Below, piece after piece: positions 60,135 to 64,000 of a stretch of DNA of 64,000 nucleotides (positions are counted from its first letter, which is position 1; each line of letters begins with the position of its first letter). The stretch lies in the NCBI RefSeq assembly GCF_003762835.1, contig NZ_RJWA01000012.1:47370-111369 (forward strand), in the 5' to 3' direction. Source of the DNA: Micromonospora sp. HM5-17 (GTDB lineage: Bacteria; Actinomycetota; Actinomycetes; Mycobacteriales; Micromonosporaceae). The translations under genes and the position numbers were made by a program. The notes beneath the pieces are model-generated. The model did not search any database. It saw only the letters and a program-made list of their open reading frames with translations, and was not told the origin of the DNA.

Positions 60135-62603
60135 GTGACCACCCCCCAAGATCTCGACGAACGGTTCCGGGAGGCGGTCGGCGCCCTCACGGCGTCGACC
60201 GCTGCCCGCGCACCGGAGGAGCCGGTGCGCGACGGCGGCACCCTCGACGGTGTGCGGGCGCAGGCGCTGTTCGACGCCCAACTGGTCAGCCGGCACCTGG
60301 ACCTGGCCGCCCGGTGGCTACGCAGCTTCGGGGAGGGGTACTACACCATCGGCTCGTCCGGGCACGAGGGGAACGCCGCGGTGGCGCTCGCGGTCCGGCC
60401 GACCGACCCGGCACTGCTGCACTACCGGTCCGGCGGGTTCTACTGTGCCCGCGCCTCCCAGGCGGCCGCCGCGCGGGACGGCGCCGGGTCCGGGCCGGAC
60501 GGCGGTCGCCTCGTTCACCAGGTCGGCATCGCGGAACGCGTCGCCCAGGCGATGCGCGGGCAGGAGAGCAGCGGCGGCGCCGGGCTCGCCGGCTCCGACA
60601 CGGACGACCCGGAGGGGCCGTCCGACGCGCTGCTGAGCGCCGCCCGGGACGTCCTGCGGGGCGTGGTGGCCTCCGCCGACGAGCCGGTGGCGGGCGGCCG
60701 GCACAAGGTCTTCGGCAACTCCGCGCTCTCGATCGTGCCCACCACATCGACCATCGCCTCACACCTGCCGCGGGCGGTGGGGCTCGGCTTCGCCATCGAG
60801 CGGCAGCGCCGCCGGGTCGACGCCCGGACGTCGGCCCGACGTCCGGCGGCCGGTCCGGGCCGGGCCCGGACCGACGCGGAGTCGCCCTGGCCGGCCGACG
60901 CGATCGTGCTCTGCTCGTTCGGGGACGCCTCGGTCAACCACGCCACGGCGGTGGCCGCGTTCAACACCGCCGGCTGGTGCGACCACAGCGGGCTGCGGAT
61001 CCCGGTGCTCTTCGTCTGCGAGGACAACGGCCTGGGGATCAGCGTGCGGTCGCCGGAGGGCTGGGTGGCGAACACGTTGCGGGCCAAGCCGGGGATCCGC
61101 TACTTCGCGGCCGACGGGTGTGACCCGGTCGAGGCGTACGACGTGGCGGTCGAGGCGGCGGCCTGGGTACGCCGGCACCGTCGGCCCGCGGTGCTCCACC
61201 TGTCCACCGTACGGCTGATGGGGCACGCCGGTGCCGACGCGGAGGTGGCGTACCGGACCGCCGCCGAGATCGCCCGGGACCTGGAACGCGACCCCGTGGT
61301 GGCGACCGCCCGAGTGCTCGTGGAGGCGGGGCTGGTCACCCCGGAGGAGGTGATCGCCCGGTACGACGAGATCGGCTGGCAGATCCGCAAGGTCGCCGAG
61401 GAGGTGATCGGCGAGCCGAAGCTGGACAACGCCGCCGACATCGTCGCGCCGCTCGCCCCCCGGCGTCCGGTCCGGGTCGCCCGGGCCATCACCGAGGCCG
61501 CCAATCGGGCCGCCGGGCCGGGGGCCGCCGCCCGCGCCGCCGCCTTCGACGGCAAGCTGCCGGAGAACGCGGGGCCGCTCACCCTCGCCCAGACGATCAA
61601 CGCCGCGCTCGCCGACGGGTTGATCGAGTATCCCCAGATGACGGTCTTCGGCGAGGACGTGGCGGCCAAGGGCGGGGTGTACGGGGTGACCAAGGGGCTG
61701 CGCGAGCGGTTCGGCGCCTCGCGGGTCTTCGACACGCTGCTGGACGAGACCTCGATCCTCGGGCTCGGCCTCGGCGCCGGGCTCGGCGGGATGCTGCCGG
61801 TACCGGAGATCCAGTACCTGGCGTACCTGCACAACGCCGAGGACCAGTTGCGGGGCGAGGCGGCGACGATGCAGTTCTTCTCCCGGGGCGCGTACCGGAA
61901 CCCGATGGTGGTGCGGATCGCCGGCCTGGCGTACCAGGAGGGGTTCGGCGGACACTTCCACAACGACAACTCCCTGGCCGTGCTGCGGGACATTCCCGGC
62001 CTGGTGCTCGCGGTGCCGGCCCGGGCCGACGACGCGGCGCCGATGCTCCGCACGTGCCTGGCCAGCGCGGCCGTCGACGGGAGTGTCTGCGTGTTCCTGG
62101 AGCCGATCGCGCTCTACCACACCCGCGACCTGTACGTCGAGGGCGACGGCGAGTGGCTCGCGCCGTACGTCGGCCCGGGCGGTTGGTCGGCGAGCCACGT
62201 GCCGATCGGCCGGGCCCGGGTCTACGGCGTCGGCTCGGCCGAGGACATCACGATCATCACGTTCGGTAACGGGGTTCGGATGTCGCTCCGGGCCGCTGCC
62301 CGGCTCGCCGAGGAGGAGATCGGCACCCGGGTGGTCGACCTGCGGTGGCTGGCGCCGCTGCCCGTGGCGGACATCATCCGGGAGGCCTCGGCGACCGGTC
62401 GGGTGCTGGTCGTGGACGAGACACGCCGATCCGGCGGAGTCGGGGAGGGGGTGGTGGCGGCACTGGTTGATGCGGGATTTGTCGGATCTGCCCGTAGGAT
62501 CGCTGCTATCGACACCTTTATCCCGTTGGGTCCGGCTGCCCAGCGGGTTCTCGTCTCCGAGGAGGCCATTACCCAGGGTGCCCGCACGCTGCTGGCACGG
62601 TAA
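60135..62603 (+). CDS. Fused alpha/beta E1 subunit of a 2-oxo acid dehydrogenase
   Basis: 822 residues from GTG 60135. The first half (about 35-440) is an E1-alpha type thiamine-diphosphate domain (FGDASVNHATAVAAFNTAGW, GYYTIGSSGHEGNAAVAL), the second (about 475-822) an E1-beta domain (VFGEDVAAKGGVYGVTKGL, GMLPVPEIQYLAYLHNAEDQ, DIRRSGG-like C-terminus). In most bacteria these are two genes. By homology it could act on branched-chain or other 2-oxo acids; its E2 is not nearby. The upstream ATG 60123 and the frame to 60063 are alternative starts. Confidence 0.85.
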   Translation: MTTPQDLDERFREAVGALTASTAARAPEEPVRDGGTLDGVRAQALFDAQLVSRHLDLAARWLRSFGEGYYTIGSSGHEGNAAVALAVRPTDPALLHYRSGGFYCARASQAAAARDGAGSGPDGGRLVHQVGIAERVAQAMRGQESSGGAGLAGSDTDDPEGPSDALLSAARDVLRGVVASADEPVAGGRHKVFGNSALSIVPTTSTIASHLPRAVGLGFAIERQRRRVDARTSARRPAAGPGRARTDAESPWPADAIVLCSFGDASVNHATAVAAFNTAGWCDHSGLRIPVLFVCEDNGLGISVRSPEGWVANTLRAKPGIRYFAADGCDPVEAYDVAVEAAAWVRRHRRPAVLHLSTVRLMGHAGADAEVAYRTAAEIARDLERDPVVATARVLVEAGLVTPEEVIARYDEIGWQIRKVAEEVIGEPKLDNAADIVAPLAPRRPVRVARAITEAANRAAGPGAAARAAAFDGKLPENAGPLTLAQTINAALADGLIEYPQMTVFGEDVAAKGGVYGVTKGLRERFGASRVFDTLLDETSILGLGLGAGLGGMLPVPEIQYLAYLHNAEDQLRGEAATMQFFSRGAYRNPMVVRIAGLAYQEGFGGHFHNDNSLAVLRDIPGLVLAVPARADDAAPMLRTCLASAAVDGSVCVFLEPIALYHTRDLYVEGDGEWLAPYVGPGGWSASHVPIGRARVYGVGSAEDITIITFGNGVRMSLRAAARLAEEEIGTRVVDLRWLAPLPVADIIREASATGRVLVVDETRRSGGVGEGVVAALVDAGFVGSARRIAAIDTFIPLGPAAQRVLVSEEAITQGARTLLAR

Positions 62604-62713
62604 ATTCCCTTCGACTCGGTGCGCCACTTGCGCGCGGCCGGACAACTGTGTGGACTTTGCGTCATCGGCGTCGCAAGGATGCCGCTGGCAGGGAGATGAG
62701 GAGGCACGTGACA

Positions 62714-63148
62714 GTGAGCGCGACCGCTGGTCAGGCCGCCGACGGCGTACGGAGTCTGGCGGACCGGTTCGGCATCGAGCCGGGGATGGTCGTCATGGAG
62801 ATGGGGTACGACGACGACGTCGACCACGACCTCCGCGACGCCCTGACCGATCGCTGCGGAGAGTTGGTGGACGAGGACACCGACGAGGTTGTCGACGCGG
62901 TGCTGCTCTGGTACCGGGACGGCGACGGTGATCTGTTCGAGTTGCTCACGGACGCCCTTGGCCCGCTGGCCGACAACGGGGTGGTGTGGCTGCTGACCCC
63001 CAAGGCCGGTCGGGACGGACACGTCGAGCCGAGCGAGATCAGCGAGTCGGCGCCCACCGCTGGCCTGCAGCAGACGTCGACGGTCAACGCCGGCCGGGAC
63101 TGGAGCGCCGCGCGACTGGTCCTCCGCCGCGGCAAGGCCAAGAAGTAG
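62714..63148 (+). CDS. DUF3052 protein
   Basis: 144 residues of the actinobacterial DUF3052 family: LADRFGIEPGMVVMEMGYDDDVDHDLRDAL, then LLWYRDGDGDLFELLTDALGPLADNGVVWLLTP. The function is unknown. In Mycobacterium tuberculosis a member of this family lies between aceE and ahpE, which is also the neighbourhood here. GTG 62714 has GAGGAGG nine bases upstream; GTG 62708 is too close to it. Confidence 0.85.
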   Translation: MSATAGQAADGVRSLADRFGIEPGMVVMEMGYDDDVDHDLRDALTDRCGELVDEDTDEVVDAVLLWYRDGDGDLFELLTDALGPLADNGVVWLLTPKAGRDGHVEPSEISESAPTAGLQQTSTVNAGRDWSAARLVLRRGKAKK

Positions 63149-63302
63149 CGGGCCTCGGCAGGGTGCCGTCCTCCCCACCGGTCGTGCCGGCCGACGGATC
63201 CTGGGGAGGCGGTACGCCGCGATCCGGCCGGGCCGCGGCCCCCATATGATCAACGCGGCGGGCCGCGACCGAGGGCGGGCCGCGACCGGAGGGAGGCAGA
63301 AC

Positions 63303-63767
63303 ATGCCGATCGAGGTGGGCGCCGAGGCGCCCGACTTCGTGCTGAAGGACCAGAACAACCAGGAGGTTCGGCTCGCCGATTTCCGGGGCCGGCGTGCCGT
63401 CCTGCTCGTCTTCTACCCGTTGGCGTTCACGGGGATCTGCCAGGGCGAGCTGACCGAGGTGCGGGACAACCTCGACGCGTACCAGAACGACGACGTCCAG
63501 GTCCTGACCGTCAGCGTCGACTCGGTCTTCGCGCACAAGGTGTGGGCCGAGCGGGAGGGTTTCCAGTTCCCGCTCCTGGCCGACTTCTGGCCGCACGGGG
63601 AGGTCGCCCGGAAGTACGGCGTCTTCAACGAGGAGACCGGCTTCGCCAACCGCGGCACCTTCGTGATCGACAAGGCCGGTACGGTTCGGTTCGCAGAGCT
63701 TAACCAGCCCGGCGAGCCGCGCAACCAGGAAGCCTGGCGCAAGGCGCTGGCCGAGGCACTGGCCTGA
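63303..63767 (+). CDS. ahpE: AhpE-type 1-Cys peroxiredoxin
   Basis: 154 residues. YPLAFTGICQGELTEVRDNL carries the peroxidatic Cys46 in the T-x2-C context, with the Thr and Arg partners of peroxiredoxins. There is no resolving Cys, so it is a one-Cys enzyme reduced by an outside thiol such as mycothiol or mycoredoxin. It reduces hydroperoxides, and AhpE proteins are efficient with peroxynitrite and fatty-acid hydroperoxides. ATG 63303 has GGAGG. Confidence 0.92.
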   Translation: MPIEVGAEAPDFVLKDQNNQEVRLADFRGRRAVLLVFYPLAFTGICQGELTEVRDNLDAYQNDDVQVLTVSVDSVFAHKVWAEREGFQFPLLADFWPHGEVARKYGVFNEETGFANRGTFVIDKAGTVRFAELNQPGEPRNQEAWRKALAEALA

Positions 63768-63865
63768 GCACCCGTCGGCGGGATCGATCCGGTCAAACTC
63801 CGTCGACGGGAGAGCACGGCGGCAGGGTAAGCTTGCCGCCGCCGGTCGTCCGCATGGGTGTCTCC

Positions 63866-63937
63866 GGGCGCGTAGCTCAGCGGGAGAGCACTCGCCTTAC
63901 AAGCGAGGGGTCGCAGGTTCGAACCCTGCCGCGCCCA
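63866..63937 (+). tRNA. tRNA-Val (anticodon TAC)
   Basis: A full cloverleaf: acceptor GGGCGCG/CGCGCCC, D-arm GCTC/GAGC, anticodon stem CTCGC/GCGAG with loop CTTACAA (anticodon TAC), T-arm GCAGG-TTCGAAC-CCTGC, discriminator A. CCA is not encoded. It reads GTA and, by wobble, other Val codons. Confidence 0.97.
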
Positions 63938-64000
63938 CTAGGTACCACCAGCACCGATCCGATCCCGATGATCGAGAATCCGGCCGCTGACAGCAACGGT

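Noticed and set aside
1..64000. Insertion sequence, prophage, integrase or CRISPR array
   Set aside because: No transposase or integrase motifs and no regularly spaced repeats beyond the three-unit 26-bp array and the LuxR-end repeat.

Overview
The window is a very GC-rich chromosomal segment of an actinomycete. Codons end almost always in G or C, GTG starts are common, and ribosome binding sites are GGAGG-like. The gene content fits the family Micromonosporaceae (Micromonospora or a close relative): a PucR-type FasR regulator in front of fabD-fabH-acpP-fabF, a DUF3145 protein, the aceE / DUF3052 / AhpE neighbourhood also known from mycobacteria, and secreted CBM2 plant-polysaccharide proteins. 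The genus assignment is inference. I see no transposase, integrase, phage gene or CRISPR array.

Layout. 1-8.0 kb: the end of a LuxR-type regulator, a DsbA-like protein, a three-BON-domain protein, a polytopic membrane protein, a secreted GH74 xyloglucanase with CBM2, and two small membrane or lipid-anchored proteins, one with a poly-aspartate run. 8.5-15.4 kb: a STAS protein, a surE/pfkB-kinase pair, a YnfA-like protein, a CBM2 protein with a possible Cip1-like domain, a secreted coiled-coil LAS-type peptidase behind a clear c-di-AMP (ydaO-type) riboswitch, and a CDF metal exporter. 15.6-28.3 kb: a HelD/HelR-like ATPase, an alpha/beta hydrolase, small conserved proteins, a GH3 lipoprotein, a GT2 plus GT-C-like membrane pair, an alditol-oxidase-like flavoprotein and a methyltransferase.

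28.5-41.4 kb is the most unusual block. A large secreted PIG-L deacetylase is divergent from a ROK regulator. The regulator is followed by what looks like one long operon: a lipoprotein binding protein, ABC ATPase, fused double permease, creatininase-family amidohydrolase, amidohydrolase-2 enzyme, an argininosuccinate-lyase-superfamily enzyme that lacks several ArgH signature residues, and a ROK kinase. Several junctions are start/stop overlaps, and the block ends in a perfect 30-bp palindromic terminator. It reads as a dedicated uptake and catabolic pathway for an unidentified nitrogen-containing, possibly sugar- or cyclitol-like compound. This is my best candidate for an undescribed system.

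41.6-46.7 kb is the fatty-acid synthase II core (fabF, acpP, fabH, fabD, fasR, all on the minus strand), with a carrier-domain-like C-terminal extension on FabD and a 13-codon minicistron between fabD and fabH. 46.7-54.4 kb: a PAP2 phosphatase, a NarL-type two-component pair, two hypothetical proteins, a CopC-domain protein, gltX and an SRPBCC protein. 54.6-63.9 kb: homodimeric AceE, a YjbQ protein, a MuiA-like protein, a fused alpha/beta E1 dehydrogenase, DUF3052, AhpE peroxiredoxin and a tRNA-Val(TAC).
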